59,088 nt of DNA from contig JAPOYA010000010.1 in assembly GCA_026706815.1 (NCBI GenBank), forward strand, positions 1-59,088, written 5' to 3'. The stretch is from Acidimicrobiaceae bacterium. GTDB lineage: Bacteria; Actinomycetota; Acidimicrobiia; Acidimicrobiales; Aldehydirespiratoraceae. The translations under genes were made by a program, and so were the position numbers. Under the pieces are notes generated by a model. It saw only the letters and a list, made by a program, of their open reading frames with translations, had not been told where the DNA came from and made no database searches. This document shows positions 1 through 8,441 of the stretch, piece by piece (position 1 is the first letter of the stretch; each line of letters opens with the position of its first letter).

Positions 1-1
1 C

Positions 2-1230
2 AACTGGATATCTCCCATTATTCGACATAACTCCATCCTCTCAAGGATCAGAGCCTCCACCGAACCCGGGGCGATTCAGAGGATTGTCGACAAAGAGTCG
101 ACCAACCCGTTCTCGCCCACGTTCGGCACGGCGCCTCCGCTGCTTGTCGGGCGTGACGAAACGGTGCGCCGAGTCACAACAGCCGTTGAAGTCGGTCCCC
201 AGCATCCCGACTACACAATCTTGATCACTGGTCCGCGAGGGTCAGGTAAGACAGCGCTTCTGAACGCGATCGAAAGTGAGGCGAATAGAGCGTCTTGGCA
301 GGTGATCTCCGTGTCCGCTTCGACACCGAAGCTGTGCGAGCGCATTACGCGGTCCGCGGTGGGGATCTTGAGTCAGACGTCCACGCTCAAGCCGCGCCTC
401 TCATCGCTGAGTGCGATGGGCTTGTCGGTTTCGTGGGAAACTCCGAATCGGTCGAAACAGACCTAGGCGTCGACCTTCGATCAGTGTTGACCGTACTGGC
501 GTCTGAACTCGACAGCCGGCGTCTCGGAGTTCTAGTGACCGTGGACGAACTACAGGGTGCCGAACCCGGCGAGATGAGGGAGCTGGCAGTCGCAATTCAG
601 CATGTGACGCGCCGTGAGACCCAGCCCGTGCTCTTCGTCGGCGCGGCGCTGCCCGAGATTGAAGACACGCTCTTGGCCGACCCCGGGATGACCTTCTTCC
701 AACGTTGCGCTCGCACTCATCTCGATCCGCTTGGTGATGAGGATGTTGCGAAGGCTCTTCGCGAGCCGATTCGTGAACGCGGCTCAGAGATAGCAGACGA
801 AGCGCTTCGAGTGGCGGTGACGTCCACTTCGGGCTATCCGTTCATGGTGCAGCTCGTCGGCTATCACTGCTGGGAGGCATCGCTTGATCCCAAGCGCGGC
901 ATCAGCCGCGTGGATGTCGACGCGGGGATTGCCGAAGCGGGAACGGCCCTAGTCGAGCTGGTCGTCAAACCTGTCTGGAAGTCCCTGTCAGAAATGGACC
1001 AGCGTTTCTTGACTGCTATGGCATCTGACGACGGGCCGTCACGGGTCAGCGAAGTTGCCGAGCGGATCGACAGGTCGAACGACTATGCCCGCTTCTACCG
1101 CGGCCGCCTCATTAGATCCGGGCTTGTTGTGCCCGCCGGTCGTGGTTTTCTTGAATTCGCCCACCATTCTCTTCGGAACTGGTTACGCGCCGACGGTGCA
1201 TTCGAATCGTCTGCAAGCCGACGCGACTGA
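2..1230 (+). pseudogene. AAA-family ATPase with C-terminal winged helix, frameshifted and 5'-truncated by window edge
   Basis: The reading frame is open from the window edge and contains NPFSPTFG...LLVGRDE, the usual N-terminus of a common actinobacterial AAA ATPase, then a Walker A (GPRGSGKT, about 230-253). That frame stops at 464-466. The rest of the protein, with the Walker B-like LVTVDELQG and a C-terminal winged-helix part ending NWLRADG, continues in another frame up to 1230. The break lies at about 440-466, where one base appears to be missing. No ATG/GTG/TTG occurs in frame before the GTG at 164, which is too far in to be the real start, so the true start probably lies before base 2. 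The role of the family is unknown; it is thought to be a STAND-like or stress ATPase. It could be a decayed gene or an assembly indel. Confidence 0.75.
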
Positions 1231-1257
1231 ACCGATACCGGGGAACGGACCCGAGCT

Positions 1258-1278
1258 GGGCCCAGTGCTCACTGGCCC
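1258..1278 (+). terminator. possible hairpin after the ATPase gene
   Basis: GGGCCCAGTG and CACTGGCCC form a 9-bp stem with one bulged C and a 2-base loop, 28 bases after the ATPase stop. No T-run follows, so it is at best a weak or factor-dependent terminator. Confidence 0.35.
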
Positions 1279-1299
1279 ATTCTCAGTACGCGCTTGGGA

Positions 1300-1316
1300 G
1301 TATCGTAAGCTGATAC
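1300..1316 (+). promoter_or_regulatory. inverted repeat, candidate operator of the DUF433 gene
   Basis: GTATC and GATAC flank a 7-base spacer, 23 bases before the start codon and just before an AGGAGGG ribosome binding site. An autoregulatory site for the downstream antitoxin-like protein is the natural guess. This is inferred from position and symmetry only. Confidence 0.4.
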
Positions 1317-1338
1317 GAAAGCAGGAGGGAATAGCGAG

Positions 1339-2052
1339 ATGCGAGACGACCGCTTCGTGCAACCGCTGTACACCTTTGCTCAGGCTGCCCGGTTCATTGG
1401 GATGCACCAGGCGACTCTGGCCACATGGACGAGACCTCCTCGTTGCCGTCAGACATCGCCTGGCGGCGGTCGCGGTCACACGGCGGTCGTGACTGCGCTT
1501 CCACCTGAACCGGGGGACCTCCGCCGTATCCCCTTCATCGGGTTGATCGAGGCCACTGTCGTGGAGGCGTTCCGACGGACAGGGCTCTCGCTGCAACGTA
1601 TTCGTCGGGCACTTACCGTCTTGGCCGAACAAGGAGAGCTGGAACACGCGTTGGCTTCCGAGCATCTGTTTACGGACGGCGCCGAAGTGCTGTACGACTA
1701 CGCCGCGAGCAACGAAGAACTTCAGATCCGTTTGCTCACCCTGACCGAAGTCAGCACCGGTCAGCGTGTCTTCCACGAAGTGATCTTGGACTACTTGAGG
1801 CGCATCGAGTTCACCGATGGCTGGGCAACCGGGCTCATCCTTCCGATCACCGAGCGGCCATTGTTGAGAGTCGTCCCAGAGGTCGCCGGTGGCACACCGT
1901 TGTTCATGGAGGGGGGCGCGCCGTTGTCGGTGGTTCGTTCGCGCTTTGTCGCCGGGGAACCGGTTGAGTCGATTGCGGCCGACTATGAGGTTCCCGCCGC
2001 CCATATCACCGAGAGTCTGAATGCCATCTGGCCTACCTTCGAAGCCGCCTAA
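1339..2052 (+). CDS. DUF433-type antitoxin with MerR-like N-terminal helix-turn-helix
   Basis: The 237-residue protein opens with a DNA-binding-like segment (FAQAARFIGMHQATLATW, residues 12-29) typical of MerR-like or DUF433 antitoxins. It ends with a DUF433 fold segment (PLSVVRSRFVAGEPVESIAADYEV) that is also helix-turn-helix-like. An AGGAGGG ribosome binding site precedes the ATG. Proteins of this size and order are usually the antitoxin partners of small PIN-like RNases encoded just downstream with an overlap. Here the overlapping downstream frame is only a remnant (2021-2209), so this looks like an orphan antitoxin. It could still act as a transcriptional repressor of its own promoter. 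Confidence 0.7.
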   Translation: MRDDRFVQPLYTFAQAARFIGMHQATLATWTRPPRCRQTSPGGGRGHTAVVTALPPEPGDLRRIPFIGLIEATVVEAFRRTGLSLQRIRRALTVLAEQGELEHALASEHLFTDGAEVLYDYAASNEELQIRLLTLTEVSTGQRVFHEVILDYLRRIEFTDGWATGLILPITERPLLRVVPEVAGGTPLFMEGGAPLSVVRSRFVAGEPVESIAADYEVPAAHITESLNAIWPTFEAA

Positions 2053-2209
2053 CGGTTCCCTTCCAGTCTTTTTCTTGGACCGCGGCTTCGGCGGGCACTA
2101 CGTGGCCGGCGCCGAGTTGGACCGCTATGCACAGTTGTCATACGGTCAGGCTGTGGGCAGGGGTTCGGTAGTTGTTGGTGACGGGCAACTCGCGGGTGCG
2201 GTCGACTGA
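2021..2209 (+). pseudogene. remnant of PIN-like toxin gene
   Basis: Overlapping the end of the DUF433 gene, a 62-residue frame contains VFFLDRGFGGHYVAGA, which matches the N-terminal strand and catalytic-Asp region of PIN-like toxins paired with DUF433 antitoxins. After about 30 residues the similarity ends and the frame stops at 2209; normal family members are about 130-150 residues. I read it as the 5' stub of a deleted toxin gene. The following 24 bases up to hipA hold nothing I recognise. Confidence 0.5.
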
Positions 2210-2233
2210 GTCGCGGACGGATAGCTCCGACCG

Positions 2234-3550
2234 TTAGGGTTTCACGGCGCCGGTCAGGGCCGAAAGGCAATTTGAAACCCTGTTGGGAATCATCGCCGAG
2301 AGTTCCCGAACGATGCGAGCCGAACGATGCTCGGGATCGAGTTCGTCAACAGCGCGCTCGAAAGCCGCCGGCAGGGCTCCGGCGACCCGCTCGACCCGTT
2401 CGACGCCTTCGGTTGGGTTCAGGCCGACTGCACGGGCTGTTTCACGCCATGCCTCTCGGCTGGCGGCAGCAAGAATTCGTCGATCTTCGAGCACAGACAT
2501 CGCCAGGCTCCAAGACTCATAGTGGTGGGGATCCTCGGGCATGATCGACCAGATGTCGTAGAGTGGTGCGAGTCGGACTGTGTTGGGACCCAGGAAGATG
2601 CTGTAGTTCTTGGCGTGGGCGTCGGTGTTGCAGATCAACCAGTTGTAGGCCAACGCGTCGAAGAAGCCGGCGATATCGCGGGCGGGCTCGGTCGAATGGC
2701 TCGAGAGTATTCGGGCGAGGCTTGCGGGGCTGTGGCTGTCTGGGTCGTCGTTTTGGTAGATCGATGCTTTGTGGTTGCCCGCAGCTTGGTGAAGGTCTTC
2801 TTGATGCACGCGCAGCAGCGCTCCGTCGGGTTCGCGTATCCGGTCGAAGCGCCGAACAATGACCACCTTGTGCTCGCCCCAGGTTTGCAGTTCTGATAGC
2901 GCAGTCGCCAGACCTGCGTGGCGCGCCGTGGCGAGACACAGGTGCTCGTTGACGGACTGCTCGGGTTGGTTCGGCATGGGGACTTTCAGAATGTGAGTCG
3001 ATGGCTGCGATCCGTGGGGCTCGCCCCACCGTCGGGGGTTGGCGTCGTCTCGGTACAAGGCTGTTTTGGCGTAGGCTCCCGCAAGGCTGAAGGCGCTGCG
3101 ACGAAGCTGGCGCCCCCAAAGGGTCCCTTGGCGCACCATGTCGGCGACCATCTCGGTGGTTTGTCCCGGAGTCAGCCAGTCGACATCGCCGGCCTGCAAG
3201 CTCTCAATGCAGGTGCCGGGCACGCAGAACTGCACCGCTCCGGCGCATTCGAGTCCCATCTTGGTGCTGAGCAGGTGGAACGGCTCAGACGAGGCGGCGC
3301 CGTATTTTGCGGCCCAGTGGTTCCGCACTTGGGAGTGCCCGGGCAACAGGCCCGCTAGCCAGCCATCCACTGTCTCGCCGGTGCAGTTGCGTTGTTGCAT
3401 CGGCATGCTTACAGACAGCGGAACCGCAGTGGGCGAATCGACGTAGGTTTCGCTGTACTCGAAGCTCAACAGGGCGCCGCGCTTCGCGGCTCGGGTCATG
3501 TGACCGGCTCTCTGGCCTGACATCAACACTTCAAGTCGGTCGGTGGTCAT
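2234..3550 (-). CDS. hipA: HipA-family serine/threonine kinase toxin
   Basis: The 438-residue protein has the HipA order: an N-terminal couple_HipA-like domain (about 1-110), then the kinase core with the nucleotide-binding STHILKVPMP segment, VVIVRRFDR, QEDLHQA, the catalytic loop NWLICNTDAHAKN and the metal-binding LAPLYDIW. All key kinase residues appear present. Characterised HipA enzymes phosphorylate an aminoacyl-tRNA synthetase (GltX or TrpS) or another target and cause growth arrest. The start codon lies one base after the stop of the hipB-like antitoxin gene, so the two genes form one operon transcribed leftward. The start is fixed by the usual MTTDRLEVLMSG N-terminus. Confidence 0.93.
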   Translation of the reverse strand: MTTDRLEVLMSGQRAGHMTRAAKRGALLSFEYSETYVDSPTAVPLSVSMPMQQRNCTGETVDGWLAGLLPGHSQVRNHWAAKYGAASSEPFHLLSTKMGLECAGAVQFCVPGTCIESLQAGDVDWLTPGQTTEMVADMVRQGTLWGRQLRRSAFSLAGAYAKTALYRDDANPRRWGEPHGSQPSTHILKVPMPNQPEQSVNEHLCLATARHAGLATALSELQTWGEHKVVIVRRFDRIREPDGALLRVHQEDLHQAAGNHKASIYQNDDPDSHSPASLARILSSHSTEPARDIAGFFDALAYNWLICNTDAHAKNYSIFLGPNTVRLAPLYDIWSIMPEDPHHYESWSLAMSVLEDRRILAAASREAWRETARAVGLNPTEGVERVERVAGALPAAFERAVDELDPEHRSARIVRELSAMIPNRVSNCLSALTGAVKP

Positions 3551-3551
3551 T

Positions 3552-3848
3552 TTATTCGGCTGCGGCTTGCAGTTGTCGGAACACGCGGTCGATGTCTGTT
3601 TCCGGTCTCTTGTGTACAGCTAGAGACAACCCCAGTGCTTGGGTCAGGCGCATCACGCGGGCGAGTCCGAAGTCCCCCTTGGCGTTCTCGAATTCCGACA
3701 GCCACTGCACCGATACCTGAGCTGTGTCAGATACCTGTTGTTGGGTGAGCCCGAGTTCGCGTCGGCGGCCGGCAAGCACCCTTGACAGAGTGGCTGGTTC
3801 TCGCAGGTCTGAGCCCAAGGCTTCAATGGGGTGTGGTTTGGTTGGCAT
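3552..3848 (-). CDS. hipB: HipB-like XRE-family antitoxin
   Basis: The 98-residue protein contains a Cro/XRE helix-turn-helix (RRRELGLTQQQVSDTAQVS, WLSEFENAKGD, residues about 27-60) and a short C-terminal tail. It precedes hipA with a one-base gap. By family knowledge it binds and neutralises HipA and represses the operon promoter. A weak GGAGA ribosome binding site lies 11 bases before the ATG. A longer frame from 3886 exists in another phase but has no family similarity. Confidence 0.88.
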   Translation of the reverse strand: MPTKPHPIEALGSDLREPATLSRVLAGRRRELGLTQQQVSDTAQVSVQWLSEFENAKGDFGLARVMRLTQALGLSLAVHKRPETDIDRVFRQLQAAAE

Positions 3849-4035
3849 TGGCTGGTTTTCTCCGTGTCGTATCTTCGCCGATGCACGAATATACCGATGA
3901 TTTACTATAACTTCATCTATTCACGAAACCAGAGACCCTATATGTTGACTTCGCCTTTCTGCGAAGTGAATCGTTGAGGGGCGAATCGCACCGAGCGGCT
4001 ATAAGGCTTGCCTAACGAGATGTTATGCCGGGAGT
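3849..4035 (-). promoter_or_regulatory. hipBA upstream region, A+T-rich promoter/operator zone
   Basis: This 187-base gap lies between hipB and the 3' end of the glycoside hydrolase gene. Its hipB-proximal part (about 3890-3950) is markedly A+T-rich for this genome and includes TATACC, TTTACTATAA and repeated AT-rich stretches, as expected for a leftward promoter and HipB operators. I cannot define a single clear operator palindrome. Confidence 0.4.
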
Positions 4036-6186
4036 TCACACAGCCAGGCTGTGGACGGGGCTTCGGTACTCATTGGTGACGGTCAACTCTTCGGCAGTCA
4101 ACTTGAGACTCACAACAAGCTCGTTCGCGACGCCGGGCACGATGGCGTTCACCCTGCCGATGAGCGAACAGCCGTCTGCCGGGATTGTCCCGCCCCAACG
4201 CTGCTCTGAAACTATCGCGGAGCCGCCGCCGGTGATGTTGGCCCGCACAGAAGCATGCACCTGTGCCTCGTCGATGGGAGTGCGCCGGTCAGACACGACA
4301 TGCACCGCCAGGTCGATCTCCTCACCCGGCGACAGCAGAGGCGGTAGAGGATCCGCCACGACGATGACGGGGCGACAGGCATCGAGCAGGGCCTGCCACC
4401 CCGGCTTGGCGCGCCTCTGGCGGTCGAGCACTCCGAAGCCGCCCGCTTCTGAGGCGTCAGCCAGATAGAACAGCGAGAAACCACCGGTCGGATGGTATTT
4501 GAGCCGGCGCAGCAATTCGATCGAGGTCTTGACGACCTCGGCCTGAGCGATGCCCGTCAGCCTCGCCCAGTCCTCGGCATCACGCGCACGCTCAGGCGCG
4601 ACGAGGTGCAGCAGGGACTCGCTCGGGGCCCCCACGGACGCGGCGATCCGTTCCCAGTCAAGCGTTGGCCACTGGGAGTCATGGGGATGGTGGGAGCCAT
4701 GGGGACGGGCAGCATCGAGATGCGGGTTCTGCAATTCAACGGTGGCGGCGCCGAAAGCGGTCACGAACCTGGTCATCCGTGGGATCCGGGCTGCCGCGGC
4801 AGCGAGGTCCGCGGCTCTGCCATGATGCCAGCCGAACCAGAGGTGACTGGTCGTGCCGTCGAAATCGGGAAAGGTAGGCGGCACCGCGGTGTGTGCCACC
4901 ACCGGGCGGGAACCGTCGGTGCGGTTCAGCACCCTGCGCACCGAGCGGTCCAGCACGGTGCGGTTCCATGAGGGGGTTTGCTGGCCGATCAGCGGCGGCG
5001 TCGGCGAAGGAGTCTCCGACTTCTTGAAGGGCTCATCGTGGGCGCACCAAACGGCCACCGACGGGTGATGCCCCAGCAGGTCCACCGCCTCTCTGGCCTG
5101 GCGTGTCGCCTGGGGGCGAACGCCGCGTGCCATCTGTCCCCTGAGCGGAAGGTCCTGCCAAACCAGCATGCCGATCTCGTCGGCTGTCTCGTAAACCTCG
5201 CGCCGGGCGATGTGGGAGATCACGCGGATCATGTCGAGACCGGCACGTTTGGCTGTCAGCACATCGTCTGCCACCTCCGAAGAGCCGGCGTCTCCCGGCC
5301 GGGCCGACGTCGGCAGCATGCCGATGCCCTTGGCGAAGAGGCGTTCGCCGTTGACATGCAGAATCCAGTTGCGCATGCGCACCGAACGAAATCCGACTCG
5401 GGCCGCGAATGAGTCTGAGACCTCGCCGTCGACTACCACCTCGCAGAGCAGGTCGTGCAGCGGCTGATCGCCCAACGAGTGCGGCCACCACAATTCTGGT
5501 TCTGGCACATCGACCGTCCACTCGACCCGGTTCTCGCCCGCCGCGGCTGGATGCTCCAGTTCGTGCTCGTGGCCGCACACTCTGGTCCGCAGCACAACCG
5601 GCCCGGCGACCGGGGTGTCGAACACGCAGCGCAGAGCGAGGGCAGCGCTGGCGGGGTCGGCTCCCAGACACACGGTGCGGGAGAACAGGATTGCCGTGCT
5701 CCCGGTTTCACGAATGCGCACGGGGCGCCAGATGCCGCCGGGGTTCTCTTCAGCAGTCCCGGAGAGCTCCGGGTCGGCAAGAGCCCCCATCAAAGACGTA
5801 CGAGCAGCCGCGCCCTTGTCCGGAGCACAGGTCACATCCACGGCCAGCAGGTGATCGCTGCGGTCTTCGAGGTGTTGGGTGATGTCGAAGCCGTGAGAAA
5901 TGAAGTAACCGTCTGTGGTGCCGACGTAGCGTCCGTTGAGCCAGACGTCGCTTTGTTGGCATATGCCGTCGAGCCACAGCCGACAGCGACGATCAGCGTC
6001 TGGTGCTTTGAGCGCGAATCGGGTTCGGTACAGCACCGCGTGGGCCTCAGCGAACTCCAGGTGGCTGGACCAGTGCCCGGGAACTGTGATCTCCGACCAG
6101 GCGCGATCATCGAGTTCGGGTTGGTGGAACGTGCGTCGCCTCTCGTCGTTGGCGGTGGTTGCACGCCACTGGCCGGACAGTTCCAT
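4036..6186 (-). CDS. glycoside hydrolase family 2 (beta-mannosidase-like) protein, probably catalytically impaired
   Basis: The 716-residue protein has the GH2 order: a jelly-roll sugar-binding domain (DRAWSEITVPGHWS, LDGICQQSDVWLNGRYVGTTDGYF), an immunoglobulin-like domain, and a TIM-barrel part (GFRSVRMRNWILHVNGERLF, GIGMLPTSAR). The acid/base region reads HHPSVAVWCAHDEP, with Asp-Glu instead of the usual Asn-Glu. The nucleophile region reads FVTAFGA where GH2 enzymes have a Glu before FG; the codon at 4756-4758 is Ala. I chose the ATG at 6186 because a TACGCT box lies 7 bases upstream and MELSGQW is the normal beginning; a frame up to 6381 adds an unrelated 65 residues. No signal peptide is seen. 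It may be a pseudoenzyme or lectin-like protein. Confidence 0.8.
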   Translation of the reverse strand: MELSGQWRATTANDERRRTFHQPELDDRAWSEITVPGHWSSHLEFAEAHAVLYRTRFALKAPDADRRCRLWLDGICQQSDVWLNGRYVGTTDGYFISHGFDITQHLEDRSDHLLAVDVTCAPDKGAAARTSLMGALADPELSGTAEENPGGIWRPVRIRETGSTAILFSRTVCLGADPASAALALRCVFDTPVAGPVVLRTRVCGHEHELEHPAAAGENRVEWTVDVPEPELWWPHSLGDQPLHDLLCEVVVDGEVSDSFAARVGFRSVRMRNWILHVNGERLFAKGIGMLPTSARPGDAGSSEVADDVLTAKRAGLDMIRVISHIARREVYETADEIGMLVWQDLPLRGQMARGVRPQATRQAREAVDLLGHHPSVAVWCAHDEPFKKSETPSPTPPLIGQQTPSWNRTVLDRSVRRVLNRTDGSRPVVAHTAVPPTFPDFDGTTSHLWFGWHHGRAADLAAAAARIPRMTRFVTAFGAATVELQNPHLDAARPHGSHHPHDSQWPTLDWERIAASVGAPSESLLHLVAPERARDAEDWARLTGIAQAEVVKTSIELLRRLKYHPTGGFSLFYLADASEAGGFGVLDRQRRAKPGWQALLDACRPVIVVADPLPPLLSPGEEIDLAVHVVSDRRTPIDEAQVHASVRANITGGGSAIVSEQRWGGTIPADGCSLIGRVNAIVPGVANELVVSLKLTAEELTVTNEYRSPVHSLAV

Positions 6187-6193
6187 CCCGTCG

Positions 6194-6199
6194 AGCGTA
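6194..6199 (-). promoter_or_regulatory. -10 box (TACGCT) for leaderless GH2 gene
   Basis: On the minus strand TACGCT ends 7 bases before the GH2 start codon, with no ribosome binding site in between. The same spacing recurs at more than ten genes in this window. Confidence 0.55.
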
Positions 6200-6256
6200 C
6201 CGTTGCGTCTCTGAGGGCTCTTGCCTGCACAACTGTTTGTCTGTGTTGGCAGCCCG

Positions 6257-6262
6257 TATAGT
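6257..6262 (+). promoter_or_regulatory. -10 box (TATAGT) of the MoxR/BchI-like ATPase gene
   Basis: A near-consensus TATAGT lies 9 bases before the ATG at 6272 and no Shine-Dalgarno sequence intervenes. The transcript is therefore probably leaderless or has only 1-3 untranslated bases. Confidence 0.6.
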
Positions 6263-6271
6263 GTCCCCGAC

Positions 6272-7699
6272 ATGTCGAGACCAGAGACCCCGAGACCTGA
6301 GACCCTGGGGGCGCTTCGCAAGAGCGGGTGGGAGTCGGTCCCTGTCCGCCAAGAGCTGCGAAACAACGCCATCGAGCGCATACGCGGCGGCGACCCGCTG
6401 TTCAGCGAGGTGATCGGCTATGACAACACGGTCAACCCCCAGCTCGCCAATGCCCTGCTTGCCGGTCACGACGTCATATTCTTGGGCGAACGGGGGCAGG
6501 CCAAGACTCGCATGATCCGCGGTCTTTGCAGCCTTCTAGACGAATGGACGCCGATTGTTGCGGGATCGGAGATCAACGATGACCCGTACCATCCGATCTC
6601 GCGCCATGCCCGTGACCTGATCGAAGAGCACGGCGACGACACGCCTATTTCATGGGTCCACCGCGACGAGCGCCTAGGGGAGAAGCTGGCCACTCCGGAC
6701 ACGTCGATCGCGGATCTCATTGGTGAAGTGGATCCGATCCGGGTGGCCGAGGGACGTTATCTCTCCGACGAGCTCACGATCCACTACGGGCTCGTGCCGC
6801 GCACCAACCGCGGCATCTTCGCCATTAACGAACTGCCCGACCTCGCGGAGCGCATCCAAGTCGGCCTGCTCAACGTGTTGGAGGAGAGGGACGTGCAGAT
6901 CCGCGGTCACAAGGTCAGACTTCCCCTTGACGTGGTGCTCGTCGCCTCAGCGAATCCGGAGGATTACACGAACCGGGGCCGGATCATCACCCCGCTGAAG
7001 GATCGGTTCGGTTCACAGATCCGCACCCACTATCCCCTCGACGTCGACACTGAGATGGCGATCGTTGAACAGGAGGCCGATGTTGCCTTCGCCGACGACA
7101 TCGAGGTCTCGGTCCCGTCGTTCATGAGCGAGATCGTGGCGACCCTGACTCACGCGGCCCGAGCCAGCCAGCACATCTCGCAACGTTCGGGTGTGTCAGT
7201 GCGGCTGTCGATCGCCAACGAGGAGATCATGGTGGCCAACGCAGTGCGGCGCACCCTGCGGGTCGGTGGCGCCCATGTCGTGCCTCGCATCGTCGATCTT
7301 GAAGCGCTCCCCGCGTCGACTTCGGGGAAAGTCGAGATGGAGACTCTCGATGAGGGGCGTGACAGCGAGATTCTTCACAATCTGGTGCGCGCCGCGGTGC
7401 TGGCGGTGTTCAAGGAGCGGGTGCCGCCGGACATGCATCTTGGTGTTGTCGAGGCGTTCGAGGGCGACCTCGTAGTCGACACGGGGGAAGATGTCACCGA
7501 CGAGGCATATACGGCGATGCTGGAGCAGATTCCGGCTCTTGTTCCCCCGGTGCAGGCGCTGTTGTCTGATGAGGATCAAGCTGAATCTCCAGCGCTGGTG
7601 GCCAGTGCTACTGAGTTGATCCTCGAGGGTCTTCATCTGCTGAAGCGGCTCAACAAGGACGGCGGGGGCACCAGGTCTCAGTTCCGTAGCCGCGGCTGA
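6272..7699 (+). CDS. MoxR/magnesium-chelatase BchI-like AAA+ ATPase
   Basis: The 475-residue protein has a P-loop variant (FLGERGQAKTRM, about residues 70-81), a long insert, then FAINELPDLAERIQVGLLNVLEERDVQIRG (Walker B and pore-loop region of BchI-like proteins), a sensor 1 segment (VLVASANPEDYTNRG) and a C-terminal helical lid. It is annotated in many actinobacteria as a magnesium chelatase, but no porphyrin genes are present here. Such ATPases work with a VWA-domain partner as a metal- or protein-remodelling pair. The probable partner is at 17676-19715, unusually 10 kb away. The start at 6272 follows a strong -10 box; an upstream extension to 6221 would cross that promoter. Confidence 0.88.
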   Translation: MSRPETPRPETLGALRKSGWESVPVRQELRNNAIERIRGGDPLFSEVIGYDNTVNPQLANALLAGHDVIFLGERGQAKTRMIRGLCSLLDEWTPIVAGSEINDDPYHPISRHARDLIEEHGDDTPISWVHRDERLGEKLATPDTSIADLIGEVDPIRVAEGRYLSDELTIHYGLVPRTNRGIFAINELPDLAERIQVGLLNVLEERDVQIRGHKVRLPLDVVLVASANPEDYTNRGRIITPLKDRFGSQIRTHYPLDVDTEMAIVEQEADVAFADDIEVSVPSFMSEIVATLTHAARASQHISQRSGVSVRLSIANEEIMVANAVRRTLRVGGAHVVPRIVDLEALPASTSGKVEMETLDEGRDSEILHNLVRAAVLAVFKERVPPDMHLGVVEAFEGDLVVDTGEDVTDEAYTAMLEQIPALVPPVQALLSDEDQAESPALVASATELILEGLHLLKRLNKDGGGTRSQFRSRG

Positions 7700-7739
7700 G
7701 CGAGCCGGCGGGAGAGTCCGGTCGTGGTCGAAGACGCCG

Positions 7740-8390
7740 ATGACGAAGATGACGCCGGACGGCGAAGTTCCTGACGGTCTGCTGCGGCGGGCCGATGGGA
7801 CCTTGGCCTGTTGGTGGGGGGAAGGCCATGATGACTACTCGGCGTATCACGACCAAGAGTGGGGCGTGCCGGTCGCAGACGATGTGCGGCTGTACGAGAA
7901 GATGTGCCTCGAAGGCTTCCAGTCGGGCCTCTCCTGGTTGACGATTCTCCGCAAACGAGAGAACTTCCGCGCCGCTTTCTGTGGCTTCGACTTCGAGCAG
8001 GTGGCCCGTTTCGGTGCGTCCGATGTGGATCGACTGCTCGGCGATGCAGGCATCGTCCGCCATCGGGGCAAGATCGAAGCCACGGTCGACAACGCCCGCG
8101 CGGCGATCGACACTGTGGATCGACATGGCAGCCTGGCCGAGTTCTTCTGGAGCTTCGAGCCTGATCCGGCGGCGCGGCCCGCACGCATCGACCACGAGGC
8201 CGTGATGTCGATGGCAGCGACTGCGGAGTCGGCGGCCATGAGCAAAGCGCTCAAGAAACTCGGCTGGCGCTTCGTCGGCCCCACGACCTGCTACGCCCTG
8301 ATGCAAGCCTCCGGCATTGTGAACGATCATCTTGAGGGTTGTCACCGCCGCACCGCCATTGAGTCCCTGCGCCTAGAAGCGCGGAAATGA
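7740..8390 (+). CDS. tag: DNA-3-methyladenine glycosylase I
   Basis: The 216-residue protein is a full-length Tag. It excises 3-methyladenine from alkylated DNA in base-excision repair. Visible motifs are the zinc-snap N-terminus (LACWWG, YHDQEWGVPV), the helix-hairpin-helix region with GLSWLTILRKRENFRAAF, and the C-terminal zinc ligands in NDHLEGCHRR. The gene begins 41 bases after the ATPase gene; an ATG at 7749 is an alternative start. The stop is followed at once by the promoter of the putative defence operon. Confidence 0.93.
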   Translation: MTKMTPDGEVPDGLLRRADGTLACWWGEGHDDYSAYHDQEWGVPVADDVRLYEKMCLEGFQSGLSWLTILRKRENFRAAFCGFDFEQVARFGASDVDRLLGDAGIVRHRGKIEATVDNARAAIDTVDRHGSLAEFFWSFEPDPAARPARIDHEAVMSMAATAESAAMSKALKKLGWRFVGPTTCYALMQASGIVNDHLEGCHRRTAIESLRLEARK

Positions 8391-8428
8391 GTGGGTCCGC
8401 GGCTGGCAACCGAGTGGTCCGCATCGCC

Positions 8429-8434
8429 TACACT
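8429..8434 (+). promoter_or_regulatory. -10 box (TACACT) of the putative defence operon
   Basis: TACACT ends 7 bases before the ATG at 8442 with no ribosome binding site, matching the leaderless pattern of this genome. It gives the five-gene cluster its own promoter, independent of tag. Confidence 0.55.
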
Positions 8435-8441
8435 TCCGGCG

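Noticed and set aside
4036..6381. Longer GH2 gene starting at 6381
   Set aside because: The extra 65 residues show no family similarity, and the start at 6186 has a well-spaced -10 box and the usual N-terminus.
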